DNA from: Manis javanica
Lineage: Eukaryota; Chordata; Mammalia; Pholidota; Manidae
Length of the DNA stretch: 64,000 nucleotides
Direction of reading: 5' to 3'
Assembly: GCF_040802235.1 (NCBI RefSeq)
Contig: NC_133157.1
Location: forward strand, 22,895,501-22,959,500
Numbering within the stretch: the first letter of the stretch is position 1; every line of letters starts with the position of its first letter. Shown here piece after piece: positions 19,992-37,100 of this stretch. The notes beneath the pieces are model-generated. The model made no database searches, was not told the DNA's origin, and was given only the letters and a program-made list of their open reading frames with translations. The position numbers and the translations under genes were made by a program.

Positions 19992-22900
19992 TAGGGATAA
20001 GATTGATACTCTTCTTATTTCCTTCAGAAACTGCTTTCCACGAGAAGCCCATTTTCTGTCTTGAGTCTCCTAGTAACATTCAGTGCTGAACTAGTGATGG
20101 ACAGTGGTATTTTCAAAATTTGTTGTCTCCTTTGGAGAGGATAATATGAGTAGTGCAAATATTGATAGGAAAAAATCTGAATAGTTTTAACATCCTACTT
20201 TCAATCTTGTGGTTTACAAATATTTAATGGCCTGTCTCCATCAGCTTTCCGTCTACAGGCTCTTGCTCTGGCTCCTATTATCATATCACTCGCTTGGGAG
20301 AACCCCACTCTTGCACCACACCTCCTCTCTGAATCCTCCTCCTGTTATCAGGAATGCTACTTTGCTCAGGGAGCGGAGTAGATGGCCTTTCTGTTTCTTC
20401 CTCTCTCTCTCTGCAACCAGGCTGTACCCAATGTAGAGAGTGGAAATGCAAAGATTTTGGTTATGTCCAAGTCATAGACTCTGTGCACATTACAAGTTCT
20501 GGCCGGAAACTTCCATCATATCTTCTGGGGTCCATGTAGTTCAGGCTTGGTTTCTGAATGAGACGACTCTTCAACTTCTATTGGCTCCTGCCCCTTTTTT
20601 CTTTTTCTCCGTCAATATTTCGAGTAGAGAAAGGTCTTTTGCAGTCTAGGTCTATCTTAGCTCCTTCCCCAACCCTTGTTCCTCATTGCTTTTAACTCAT
20701 TAATAAGACTTTACCACATTTTTACTTCTTGAATAGCTATTCAAATTAAATCCTTATGTTACCATTAGAGCTTCCTTTTCAATAGTTGTTAGCCAGGTAG
20801 GTTTAAGCTTCTCTTGAATAGTGAATCTTAGGCATTTGTGTCCCACGTTCTTTTAAGAAATACCATTTCTTAGAACTACACTTCCACAGAAATCTTGATT
20901 TGACCTGGTAATTCTTTCTGACTGAACTTGGTTTTATTTTCACTGCATTCATGTAACAGTTGGTGAGGATACCACTCTGATGTTTGGGAAATCCTCAGTT
21001 ACACTCAAATGCATACATGTTCATAAAATACATTCTTTCTGGAAGCTTTGGTATGTTTTCTCTCTTTTTGCTACTAGCAAGGCGTGGATAAAGTCATTAT
21101 CACTATCTTGCTTCATGTATAAGCAATATCTTGTTTTACTAAACATCTAATGGAATTTTAAAATGCTCCTATTCCCTGTGGTGTCCTTGGGTATCCATGT
21201 GGGACCTTCCATGTAAAGATTCCAAGTTTGTGAGTTTATTGTCTAAGGTAACAGCTTTCAGGTTGAAGCTGTCTTCAGGGAAGACACTTACTGGCTTTAG
21301 CATCCCTTCTATGCCTATATGACCACTGGTTATCATATTTATTGAATAAATAAAATGATGTAAATTCTAGCAGTAGATTAACTTTAGTTTATCTAAATGA
21401 CATCTGTGTGACTCAAAAAGTTTATGCAAATGCTCTACTAAAAAAGAAAAATAACTTTCTACCTTCCCGGTAGGATAAACTGAGTCAACCGTATCAAAAG
21501 CTGACGGACTCCTCTAGTCACTGTGACTTAAGCCAAGTCTTACAGAAAAAGACCTCATCTATAAAGAACTCTAAGAAAGATGATACTTTTCCTAACGTAA
21601 CCTTTATTAGCACTGACTTTTATTCTCACAAAAGCTTTTCCATTTTCAAGTCGTAGTTCTTTAATTTTCTCTTCTACTTTATCTTAGAGTGAGCCACTTG
21701 ATGACCATCTTCTAAATGTGTATTGAGTCACGTTTTTTTCATACCACATATGCCCCCTCTTTGTTTTAATGTCATGCTTAATTCTTTAATATCGTGGTTG
21801 CTAGGAACTGTAAGCAGAGCTGTGATTTGCACCTAGGTCCATCTATATCCTTCTGGTATACCATGATGCCTTCTAGGAGGAGCTGGTTGGGGCAGGAGAT
21901 CATGAGTTAAATTTGCAGCACTGTTAAGACTATTCAAATGAACACAAGCAACTAGTAGCAAAAAATACAGGTCTTCAGCTCAGGAGGGAATTTGAGGTTC
22001 GAAAAAATGTGGTGATCTACAGAGATATGAGGAAGTATGTCTTTTTACAAATTAGATTTACCTTATCTTCTTAGGATTGTAAACACTAATTAGGCACTGT
22101 AACAGTAGTCCATGTCTTGGTTCTAAAATACACTGGTACAAAAACCATTCATTTTACCATCATTTTACTATTTTGTCAAAATGTTTTGACAACCTTTAGT
22201 GCCAGAACTATAATCCTAATGGTTCTCAAAACAGATTTTTGTGAGTCTGAAAGATACGGTACAGACTAGATAGCTTATAATAGCCTTGGCCATTTTTCTA
22301 GCCACAGCTGTATCAAATTATATAAATTAAAGATTATAATTGAAGGTGATTTTTAGCAGTCTAAGTGTTTTTTATCTATTTCTTTACTGGGTCAAATTCA
22401 AGACTTAAAATGTGCAGGTTTTACATAGATGCCTCCAAAGAACCATCTCATATATATGTATAAGATAGCAGTGAGTTCTAGTTCTAAGAGCCCTTGCCAG
22501 ATTTTTCATTTTGAGGGATTGCATTCAAGATGGAATATATTTCTTCATGGAGAAAGATTTTAAGAGGAAAAACATTAACAAATAATTATGAAAATGTTAC
22601 AATGTCCTGAGTGGAGTTTAAGTCTGCAGATTATCAGTGATAACATATTTTATAAGCAATCATTAATCACTATCAGTGTTGTAGTTAAGTGGATATCATT
22701 GAACTATTTTACATGATCCATTAGTAAGTTAAAAATAGGGTTGAAATAATTGCATGACCCAACAGTGAGTGTCTGTTTTCCAAGCTTTGTCTTTTGAGAT
22801 ATGTGGCTACTTTATGATCACTGTGTCATTGAATTCTGAGCCTTAGTTATTATTTTCAATTGTGAATAAGTGTTCTATATTGAATACATTTGTGATTGGG

Positions 22901-23036
22901 TTTCATTTCATGAATTTTTGAGTTAGTGGCATGCATCCCTTATCCCAAATCGTTTTCCTCCCCTTAGAGCATGTTGTGTCCTGAATGTGTGCATTACACC
23001 CTTCTTCCCCGATGCTCCCATTCTGCTTGCTCTGGT

Positions 23037-23106
23037 GGAGATATTGCACATTACTAAGTTGCATGTTGTCACGGCCTCAGTGCAATTTAGTGTGTGTGAT
23101 ATTTTC
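23037..23106 (+). ncRNA. MIR32: microRNA miR-32 precursor
   Basis: A 70-base hairpin matching the human pre-miR-32 sequence as I remember it with one difference. The 5' arm holds the mature miR-32-5p, TATTGCACATTACTAAGTTG plus CA, at 23042-23063. The seed ATTGCAC is that of the miR-25/32/92/363 family. The 3' arm product starts CAATTTAGTGTGTGTG at 23083-23104. The loop is TGTTGTCACGGCCTCAG. The difference (G at 23080 where human has A) faces T at 23064, changing a U-A pair to a U-G wobble at the loop edge, outside both mature products. It is in the sense strand of TMEM245 intron 14 and is likely processed from the host transcript by Drosha. Confidence 0.97.
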
Positions 23107-24624
23107 ACATGAGTGCATGCACACGGGTATGGCTCTTGCTTGTAGGATTACAGCTTTTCAGTGCCAGTGGGTGGGAGTCATGAATTAGATGGCAGAATGT
23201 ATGTACTGTGAGATTTTCATTTGGAAAGTGAACATGCTTCCCACCTGGACACCCCATTTTTTGAGAATTAAAAATATTTGGGTTAAAAAAACCCAGTCTT
23301 GATTATTTAGTAAATCATTATTTCCATTTTTTACTTTAAGCAAATTACATATTCATTAGAAATAAATTATCGTGGATTTAAGGTTATAAACATTATTTAA
23401 AATGTGTAAGGAAGAGTTTAAAACTGTAAGAAAATGTGTTTTCATTTATTTGAAGAGGTAACTCCTAACGTGGTAATAGAGAGCCAGAATCTCTTAGGCG
23501 TATCTGGGAAAATTTAATTAGCTATAACTCTTAACCAAGTCAGTACATATAATAACCTTTTTAACCTCCTTGATTAAAGATTGGTATAATAAACCCAAAT
23601 CTTTAAGCTTCCAAGGGAAATTACTTTAACAAATGTTGTCTTGTATTTAGTTTTTCATTGTGATACTTTAAAAATTGCCAAATTAATTTCATTTTTAATA
23701 GCTTTAGAGTAGAACTACTGGTGGGATACAAATGTTTGCTGTGTGCCTGTATAATTGAAACAGCCCTGTGTTAATTTTTTATTTAGCATTACAGTAAGCA
23801 CCCATGATCAGTAAGCACTGTCAAAGACAAAACCATGTATTATTTATTGATATAAAAATACTGAGTCAGTATTAGCATGGCCAAGGACTCCAGATGATTT
23901 AATATGATGCCACTATTGTTAGCTTCTCTGTGTGACTCCCTGTTATTTCCAGGGGCGGTGGAAGGTGTCCGTGGATGCGCTCCTTCTGCCCCTCAGCAGC
24001 ATTTTAGATCTGTGTGCACAGTGTGACCATTCCTCTCTGGAATGGGGAATGTGGTGTCAGCCAGGCCTCTGTACATTTTACTGTGGAGCTGTGGGGTCTA
24101 TGGGGCAGATGAACCAGGAAATGGAGGGAGAAAGAACATTTTAAGAGAGGTTAAATAATAATGAAGGGAGCTGGGGGATACTTTCCCCGATTGGTAATAT
24201 TGTATGCCGTGTCTCTGGAAGTTGGCCTGTCCTCTACTAGCTCACCTTCTACTTGCGGCATAGCATATTGCAGTGAGGGTAGCATACTGGTAAGGTAATA
24301 CCTGCTGTTGTTCCCTGGGAGATTGATAATCTGATAGTCTTCTGTTTGATCTTTGGAAAGAAGAGAGGGCAGACCCAGCATAAGGAAATGTTGAAAGTAG
24401 GCAGAATTTGACTTTGGACTCTTTACTCTCCTTTTCTCTCTTCTTCCTTTGGCTTATGCTTGCTGCTTGTCTGCTGTCTAGGGCTCTGTGTGGTGTGATG
24501 GCAGAGAGCTTCTTCACTCTGGTTTATCATTCTCCCAACCCCTCTCCTTGCTTCAAATCTTACTCCATTAAAAGCAGATCACTTGACCAAATCCTGAGTT
24601 GCCTAGCGGACACTCAGTTTAGAG

Positions 24625-24857
24625 TCAAGTTCACCAGTCCAATAGGTATGGAACATAGTCTTCCTTCACTCTAATTCAATCCTCTTTTGACTGGAAGAAC
24701 ATTTGCTTGTACTTGGTCTTCTGAGACCTCTCTTTTCAACTTCAAAATTATTGGTATTGTTCTCTAACTATATTTCCTGGTTTTCCAGCACTCTGCAATG
24801 GAAGAGAATCAAATTCAGAAGAATCTGGAGACTCTTTTCCTTCCCTCTTTTGGCAGG
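24625..24857. repeat. Inverted duplication, left arm (233 bp)
   Basis: The reverse complement is found at 25437-25669 with equal length and only five differences that I count, all C/T transitions, about 98% identity. The arms are separated by 579 bases. The sequence is not a repeat family I recognise. The arm is bounded by a 13-base inverted repeat, AGTTCACCAGTCC at 24628-24640 and GGACTGGTGAACT at 24856-24868. Confidence 0.9.
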
Positions 24858-25436
24858 ACTGGTGAACTAAGTGTCTGTCACTTAGTTTAGAAAGTAACAA
24901 AAACAATATTTTGGTCAGAAATGAGAGAGGGTTGATAGCTGACAAAACCATTAGGAAACGTGTGAAAGAGTAACAGTTTCATCTTCGAGTTGATAAAGGA
25001 TGAAGACAGAACTGGTTAAGAATTAAAATGCTAACCAATCATTGGAAATTAGTTCAGATCCCTGGTGCAGAGGAGTTAGATATATAGTTGGGTAAATGAG
25101 GCATAGACATACACACCTTTAGTGCCATACAATAAAAATACACAGTAGTGTTTATTAGGGAAAAACTAGGATCCAAAAAAAGAGCTGATTGTATGTGAAC
25201 TTGGGACCTTTATTCATAGAGTGGATGCTTAGGTGGGGCCTACCTGGGTTAGATGCACTAAGGGCTGTGCCTTCCAGTAGAGGGAATCCTGCCCTCTTAA
25301 TGGTCTTTCGCAGGGCAGAGGAACTTCACAGTTCCTGAGTGAGAGAAGGTCTCTAAGTGAGGAATGGCCTTGTTAGAAAGGTGGAACCTCTGGCTTAGTG
25401 GCTATCAATCTGTCTCAACCATTAAGCTCAATCAGA

Positions 25437-25669
25437 CCTGCCAAAAGAGGGAAAGAAAAGAGTCTCCAGATTCTTCTGAATTTGATTCTCTTCCATTGCG
25501 GAGTGCTGGAAAACCAGGAAATGTAGTTAGAGAACAATACCAATAATTTTGAGGTTGAAAAGAGAGGTCTCAGAAGACCAAGTACAAGCAAATGTTCTTC
25601 CAGTCAAAAGAGGATTGAATTAGAGTGAAGAAAGACTATGTTCCATACCTATTGGACTGGTGAACTTGA
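25437..25669. repeat. Inverted duplication, right arm (233 bp)
   Basis: Reverse complement of 24625-24857 without insertions or deletions. A transcript of this intron could fold the two arms into a nearly perfect 230-bp duplex with a 579-base loop. Only its outer end carries the 13-base motif GGACTGGTGAACT; the inner end departs from the left arm after CCTG. Confidence 0.9.
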
Positions 25670-26379
25670 TAAAGGTTTTCTGTAAATTTCTATAGTAGAT
25701 GCTGGGTCATGTGGCTGTACACAGTTACAAAGGGAAAGGTAACTTCCAATAGCACCATGGATTCACCCAGTGCAAGTCATATAACCACCCTTAGAAAATG
25801 TCAGAAGTTAGAGCTTTTTTTTTTTACAAGATATTTGATAAAGTGTATCATAATGTCTTTCTTTGACAGCAAGATAGGAGAATGCTCCCTAAATCTGAGT
25901 GTCTAAAAAGCATTGATTAATGGGTTAATATCAGTGAGTGTATGAAATGAGAGAATGACCTTTCTCTGGTATGACTGTAAGGAGTATTCTTGCATAGATT
26001 AAACTAAAGATTTCTGGTATCACATTCAAACTGTGTTGTGCATGTCATTAGTTATGTGCCACATAAAGTTTTGATTACCAGAGTGGATTATTCCTAGCAG
26101 TCTCTAAATTTCAGGTTCCAAAGAACCTGAGGTGAGCGATTACATATTTAGTACTTTGGATTATTGCCCATGTAGCCTGATCAGTACCTTACAATTTAAG
26201 ATAATTGATCTGAAACTTTGTGGTTTGCTAGTTCCACTCTCAGCATTGCCGTCATACTCTTCATTAGCACAAAACAGAGATCAGTATACTTCCAAAAACT
26301 GGAAGGAGAAAAGAGAAACTTACTCTGTGTTATTTTTAGCCTTACTACAATGCTAATTGGTAATGATACAATTCTGTAA

Positions 26380-26590
26380 TAGCACCCACTTAATTGAGTA
26401 CTTACTATGTACCAAGCACTAAGTTTAGCACTTCGATTGCATTATTCTTCACAACAACACTGTGATAATAGTGAATGCTATTATCTCTATTTTACAACCA
26501 AGGAAAGTGAAGCTCAGAGAACTTTTATGATTTTCAAGATCATGCCACTAATAAGTACAGAATGGGAGTTCCAAAGCAGTTGGTGACAGA
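26380..26590. repeat. MIR element
   Basis: Near-complete MIR: TTGAGTACTTACTATGTACC, CAACAACACTGTGATAATAG, ATTTTACAACCAAGGAAAG and GCTCAGAGAACTTTTATG in the order of the MIR consensus. Confidence 0.9.
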
Positions 26591-27564
26591 GCTCAGGACT
26601 TCCATTTTTCTTCTTTCTGCTGAGTCCAAGCCTGTTACTTCTCCTTCCTTAGCATTTCTCACTTACTTGTCAGATTTTTGTTTCCTTCTCACCGCTGGTC
26701 TTTCAGTTCCCAATGTTCTATCTTTTAGCAGTCTCCTAACTACTGTGCCCTTGGCCTCCAGTCTCATCTCTTCTTTCAGTCCATCCTCTACCTTAACATT
26801 GCTGAGCATCTCTGAGCCAAGCACTGAATTACATGTTTTGCATATGTTATTTCATTGATTCCCTGTTAGTTCCCCTCATTCATCCAAAAAAGAGACCTCT
26901 GGCCAGAAATCAAGTAAATCTTTTAAACTGGGAGTGTAGTTCAGTTCAGTTTAAAAGAAGAAGAAAAGCTCAAAATGGGGACCTGAGTAATTCCAGGTAA
27001 AAAGGCAGGAATGAACTCTTGAAATTGTTGGATTGGTGTGCTAGGTAGATTACTCCCGTGTCTGATTCCCAATCTGGGCAACCAATTTACTGCAAGCTGA
27101 GACCCTGGGTACCAGGGGAACACAGGAATTCTGCGTTGTACCAACAGTGCTTGGGCACAAACACTGAGCACCATACCTGGCTTGTCTCAGCTCTCATTGC
27201 TCCTCTGTTACTCGGCCCACCTCCCCCATCCTCATGTTCTCTTTCTGCTTTCTAGAACACTTCACTCTAATAGGATGGGTAGGACCCTGGTTTGTCTCAA
27301 GATGGATATACTGAGTCTCAATCCCTTTTGGAAATGGTCAGCTAGGATAGCTATTATCAAATTACCCTATCACCTCGGCCCTCCTTTTGAACCACTTTTT
27401 TGCTTTTTCTTCTTTTTTAAAGAAAAGTGCATACTGTACTCCCAGTTAGTAGATTTATCTGATTTTTGGCCAGGAGTCACTTTTCTGCACGGATTAGGGG
27501 ACCCAGCAGTGTATCAATGGAATAACACGTGTAAAGCACTAACATGGTGAATGGCACATTGTGG

Positions 27565-28390
27565 GTTGTGTTAGTTTCGATTGCTGCTGTAACAAATTGC
27601 CATAAACTTAGTGGCTTAAAAAACATAGGTTTTATTATCAAATGGTTCTAGAGGTCAGAAGTCCTGCAGTCAGGCTGTTACTATGGCTGTGTTCTTTCTG
27701 GAAGCTTGAGGGGAGAATCTGGTTCCTTGCTGTTCCTAGCTTCTAGCAGCTTCCCCTCACTCATCCCTTGGCTCAAGGCCTCTTCCTCCATCTTCAAATA
27801 TCTCTCTCTCTGACCTCTTCTGCTGTCCTCATGTCTCCTTCCCTAAATTTGACTCCTCTACCTCCCTGTTTAAAAAAAATTTTTTTAAGATAAAATTCAT
27901 ACACATAGAATTAACTATTTGACCATTTTAAAGTGTGTAATCCAGTGGTTTTACTATACTCACAATTTGTGCAACTATCACTACTTTTTTTTTTATTAAG
28001 GTATCATTGATATACAATCATATGAAGGTTTCACATGAGCAACATTGTGGTTACTACATTCACCCATATTATCGAGTCCTCCCCTACACCCCATTGTAGT
28101 CACTGTTCATCAGCATAGTAAGATGCTATAGAGTCACTACTTATTATCTCTGTGCTATACTCCCTTCCCCGTGACCCCCGTACATTATGTGCCATCACCA
28201 CTCTCTTATAAGGACTTTTCTGATTACATTGGATCTACCTAGTAATCAGGATGATTGCCCTAGCTCAAGATTCTTAATTTAATCACATGTGCAAAGTCCT
28301 ATTTGCCATGTAAGGTAACATTTTCACAGGTTCTGGGCATTAGGATATTGACATTGTTGTGGGGCTGTTATTTAGACTACCACATGAGTA
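27565..28390. repeat. Old interspersed repeat with nested L1 tail
   Basis: Starts GCTGCTGTAACAAATTGCCA, the same family as at 3083 and 38635. Its second half resumes after about 28190 (TCTTATAAGGACTTTTCTGA.. TCACATGTGCAAAGTCCTAT.. TAAGGTAACATTTTCACAGG). The interruption (about 27870-28190) is L1-derived and described separately. Confidence 0.6.
27985..28190 (-). mobile_element. Short 5'-truncated L1 3' end, antisense
   Basis: Starts with a poly(T) tract and GGTATCATTGATATACAATC. It continues through AGCATAGTAAGATGCTATAG to CCCCGTGACCCCC. The same 3' UTR sequence, less diverged, begins the L1 at 44763, so this is an older member of that L1 lineage. It is inserted into older L1/repeat sequence. 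About 200 bp, all 3' UTR. Confidence 0.75.
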
Positions 28391-28849
28391 CTTAGCAATT
28401 GTTAGTGTCACTTGGCCTTGCCTTCTCAATTCAGATACACTGAAAGTGTACAAACTTGAGGTACGAACTTCTAGAGTTTTACTCATCCTCAGAACTTTCT
28501 AAGCACTGATCAAGTATATGACCAGTGCTCCAGTACTTGATCTACAGTACCTCCAATAACTACAGTACCTCCAGTAATAGCCACTGTTTATTGGGCACTT
28601 ATTGTGCACTGGGTCGTTACTAGGGGCTTCAGGTGCATGTCATTTTGTTTTTCATGAGCTGAATTGCTCTTCCTGCCAGTGTCCACTCATATAATAGCGT
28701 TAAGTAGGAAGTTTAGCCTCATACCTTGAGGAGTTATGTGATATAGCAGGCAGTTATTGTGCACTGATTGTCCATGGACTGTAGATTTGCTCTGAACTGA
28801 GATCAAAGCAATTGCTAGTGTTTCTCATAAAGTTACAAGATATAACTCA

Positions 28850-29515
28850 GGTATCCTAGGTATTTACTGAAGAGCAATGAAAGCATATATCCACGCAGAC
28901 TGGGCTCAAATGTTCATAGCAACATTTGTTCACAATAACTCTTAACTGGGAATAGCCCAAAGCCCATCAGCTGGTGAATGGATAAATTATCCATATAATC
29001 AGAACTCAGCAATTAAAAAGGAACAAACTACTTATAGACTCAACAAGATGGATGAATCTCTAAAATATTGTATGAGGAGGAGGTGAAAGAAAGCAGTCAC
29101 ATAATAATGTATGAATTTACTTGGCACAATTGAACTGTACACTTCAAAGGGCTAAATGATAAATTTCGTGTTTTATATTCATGTATAACTTCATGTATAT
29201 TTTACTATAGTTTTTAAGAAGCTATATGTGTAGTTACATGTGATTCTGTTCATACTAAATTCTAGAAAACGCAGAACCATACTGACAGAAAGCATATCCC
29301 ATGGTTGTCAGAGACCCAGGATTCAGGGAGGCACAGACTGTAATAGGGCATGAGGGAACTTCTTGGGGTGATGGAAATGTTCTCTATCTTGATTGTAGGG
29401 GTGGCTATACAACTAACTGTATGCGTTTGTCAAAACAGCTGAATTACACACTTATAGGTGAGTTTTATTGTTTGTAAATTATAGTCCAATAAAGCTAATA
29501 CAAAAAGAGAACAAA
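28850..29515 (+). mobile_element. Old L1 (L1M) 3' end, sense
   Basis: Degraded ORF2 C-terminus and 3' UTR: CAAATGTTCATAGCAACATT, AATAGCCCAAAGCCCATCAG, GGTGAATGGATAAATTATCC, then GGGGTGATGGAAATGTTCTC and a final TAGTCCAATAAAGCTAATAC. Frames are broken. The 5' edge is approximate. Confidence 0.8.
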
Positions 29516-31572
29516 TGTCTAGGAATTTGAGGTAGTTAAAAAATTCTGTCTCTTAGTAAACTGTTACATGATTTTTCTATGCTGTTTTGTAAAACTTGTG
29601 TACCAAATCATAAGGTAGAAGGTAATATATTACCTTTTCATTGCTCGCTGGGTTCCGTAAAAGTGTTTAGTAACTGCAAACAGTATGTAATGCACTTAAG
29701 GTCCATGAAGTCATACCTTAAAGTTACCTTAGTGAGAAGGTATATTACAAATAATTAATATTCCCAGCGGTAGAAGAAAGAAGACTGTGTGTGTTTCCTA
29801 CAAGTGGTCATTTTTGGATTGAGCTTTACCTACTTACCACCCAGACGGGTGACTCCGTTATAACTTAAAAATTATGGGATAACATAAGGTTAATGAAAGC
29901 ACCGCGTCCATATCTTTTCTCACTGATTTCTCCAGTTCTAGTCAAATTCTCATTTTTTCTTAGGCTTTATTTGTATTAGTCTCCCTGGGGTATTTGACCT
30001 TATTATCATTCCTCCTCAAAATCTCCTTCTCCCTTGGTCTCTGGGAATATACTACACTCTAGTGATTTTCTTCCCATTACAGAAATGATTTCATTCTCTT
30101 TGGCTGGCATATCATTGTCTTAAGGTCCCTTGTTGAGAACCTTTGCCTTTTGAGATATCTTATCCTTTCCTAAGAATAATCTATTCTAGTGCATCTCAAA
30201 TCTTTTGCCCCCAGTTCTCTCTATTAAGCCTTGTTCTTATTTCCAGCTACCTCCAGGATATTTTCATTGTTCCTATTTCTTACCATTGCCAAACTAAATG
30301 TATTCCCTTTACTTCCATGTGCTCTCACATTCTTGGCTTTTCCACGTCTTTGAGACACTGCCATCTTTTCCCCCTCAGGTTTAAAACCTGAAACTCTATT
30401 TTCTTTTTCCTCCATCTCCTGTATTCAGTTACTGTTCAGGTCTTTTCTGTTTCTTGTGAGCTGTCTCCCTTCCTGTCAGACTTTTTTGTTTGTGCTTTAA
30501 CCAGTGTCCTTATTTTCAGAGGTCAACATGGTACCCATAAGACATTCTTGAGTGAAAGCTGCTGGTCAGGATGCCAAAGAAGGTATCCCAGTTTGGGGAG
30601 CCACTCTGTCACTAAATCCACGTCTCGGAACCCTATTGAATGCCTGGGTTACTAGGTTCCAGAGCTTGGCTTTGCTCTTACGGTACACCTCTAGGGATGC
30701 TTTTGGAAAGCTGGGTGTTTCCTTTTGTGGCATCTTTGCTGCCAGTCTCTGCTTTTTCAATTACAGACAGCTTTTCCTTTCCTTGTGAGTATATGAGGTG
30801 CTTCTCCTGTGCCCCACAGAATCCTGGGTTTTGTAATTTTGTGGTACCTTGGGTTTGCTGCCTCTGGGTTCTCTCTGAATGGTTCCTTCTTCTCCTTACA
30901 CAGTACTCCCTTACTCTTCCAACTGAAAAGCAAAACTGAGGGACCGGAGGGTGCAGATTTCCATGTACTGCATTCCTGTGAATCACTAAATATGTGTGTC
31001 TGCATTACCCCTTTTGCATTTTCCTCTGAGTTTCCTTAGGAGTCAATCAGATCTTTTCATAAATCCTCTCCCAAAGGCCTGCATTCTTTGACAGCATTCG
31101 TACAAGTTACTTTGTAGGATTGGTAGCATAGTTGAAGAAATGTGGGAAATTTTTGTTAACAGGAGAGGAGAAACTGATGAAATACAAGTTATGTTGTCTT
31201 TCACTTGATTTTCCCAAAGGGGAGGGCTGGCCATAGCCTGGATTTCTTGGAGTTTAACTGTATCCTCAGAAAGAAGATATTCACAGTTAATTTCTTTCCA
31301 TTTATTTTGAGGGTGGAAGATCTGCTTTAGAAATGAAAAATTGGTGAATTACTTCAGTGACTAGGATATTTTAAGATGTTTTATTTCAGTTACCTTTCAT
31401 CGTAGAGAAATTTAGTAAACATATTTCAGGGTTTTGAAATGAGGTCTCTGTGTTTCTCTGAAATGAAAGGAATACAGCATTCTCGGTCCATTGTTAAAAT
31501 TGAAGCTATTATCAGATTTGGAATGAAGTAGCCAGAAGCCTAGAGATACTGATTTTGTGACTCACAATATGA

Positions 31573-35784
<4,212 letters not shown>

Positions 35785-36599
35785 TGAGTTAAAGCAGGAT
35801 GATCATGAACTGTGTGTGAAATTGAACTACCCTGTCTATATTTTTTTACCTCAGTAGTCTGTCAGGATACAAATATTTCAGTACTCATGCTCTGCTGAAA
35901 ATAGTAGAAGACACTAAATAAATAGAAATAATTTGTTTGTAGACTTTTGGGTTTCAGATACCAGGGAAATTTAAAAACTAAATTGGGTCAGAATTGTTAG
36001 TCATGAAAGACCAAAAAAAATATTAAAGACCAAAAATAAAAAATATTAAAGACCATTTTAGGATGTGGTATGGTAAATCATAGGAGTCTAAAAAGTAAAA
36101 CAACCTAATGCAGTGCATGAATCTATGATAGGAACCTGGATTAGGGACAGGAAAAGTCTATGAAGAACATTTGTGGAACAGTTAGAGAGGTTTGAGTATG
36201 GACCATATATTAAATAATATGATTATATCAATGTTAAATTTCTTAGGTATGATAATTATATTTTGGGTATGTAGCAAAATACTCTAGGGGTGAGATGTCA
36301 CTATGTCTGCAATTTGTTTCAAATATTTTAGCTAGAAACTGAGAGGAGAAAGTGTGTGCAGCAGAATGTTAACAGTTGGTGAACCTAGATACAGGACATG
36401 TGGTTGTTAATTGTACTAGTCTTTTGGTTTTTCTGTAGGGTCATACTTTCTCAAAATAAAAAATTGGTAAAAAATTATTTGAGTGCAACAGAACAGAGTT
36501 AGTTACTCCTTGTTATTTTGCAAGTATAGACATTGAATCATTATTGCTGTTATCTGTTATCACCAACATTTCATAAAATAAATAATTAAAAAATTTTCC

Positions 36600-37100
36600 T
36601 GACCTATGTAAGTATTACCTATTTAAGATATAGAACATTTCCATTACTTAGAAGGCTTCTCCATACTCCCTCTCAATCTGCTCTAATTATCTGACCTCTG
36701 TCACTTTAGGTTAGTTTTGCTTATTTTTTAACTTAATATAAAAGGAATCATATAGTAAGCATTCTCTAGTTGGACCTCTTTTGCTCAACAAGGTATTTAT
36801 GAGACCTACATATACATTGCTGTGTAATATTTCATTGCTGTGTAATATTTCAGTGTATGAATATACCACAATTTTTTCATTGTGGTATTGATGGATTTGA
36901 GTAGTTCCTAGTTTCTGACTTTTATAAATCAAGCTGCTGTGACCTTTCTTGTACATGTCTTATGGTGGACATGTGTACTTAATTGCAGTTGAGTATCTAC
37001 CAAGAAGTGGAATGGGTGGGCATATATAACTGATTTAACTTAAGTGGATACTTGTAAAACAGTTTTTCTGTGTGGTTGTACCAGAAATTATATTTTAACA
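36600..37100 (-). mobile_element. Old L1 (L1M) 3' fragment, antisense
   Basis: Inverse of the L1M 3' region: ACATTTCCATTACTTAGAAG, AAAAGGAATCATATAGTAAG, ATAAATCAAGCTGCTGTGAC and CAAGAAGTGGAATGGGTGGG. A local tandem duplication of CATTGCTGTGTAATATTT occurs at about 36816-36851. Confidence 0.7.

Noticed and set aside
30566-31039. Overlapping open frames on both strands (64-102 codons) in intron 14
   Set aside because: Several frames are open at once on both strands, as expected from base composition. None has a known motif, and no TSD or poly(A) marks a retrocopy.
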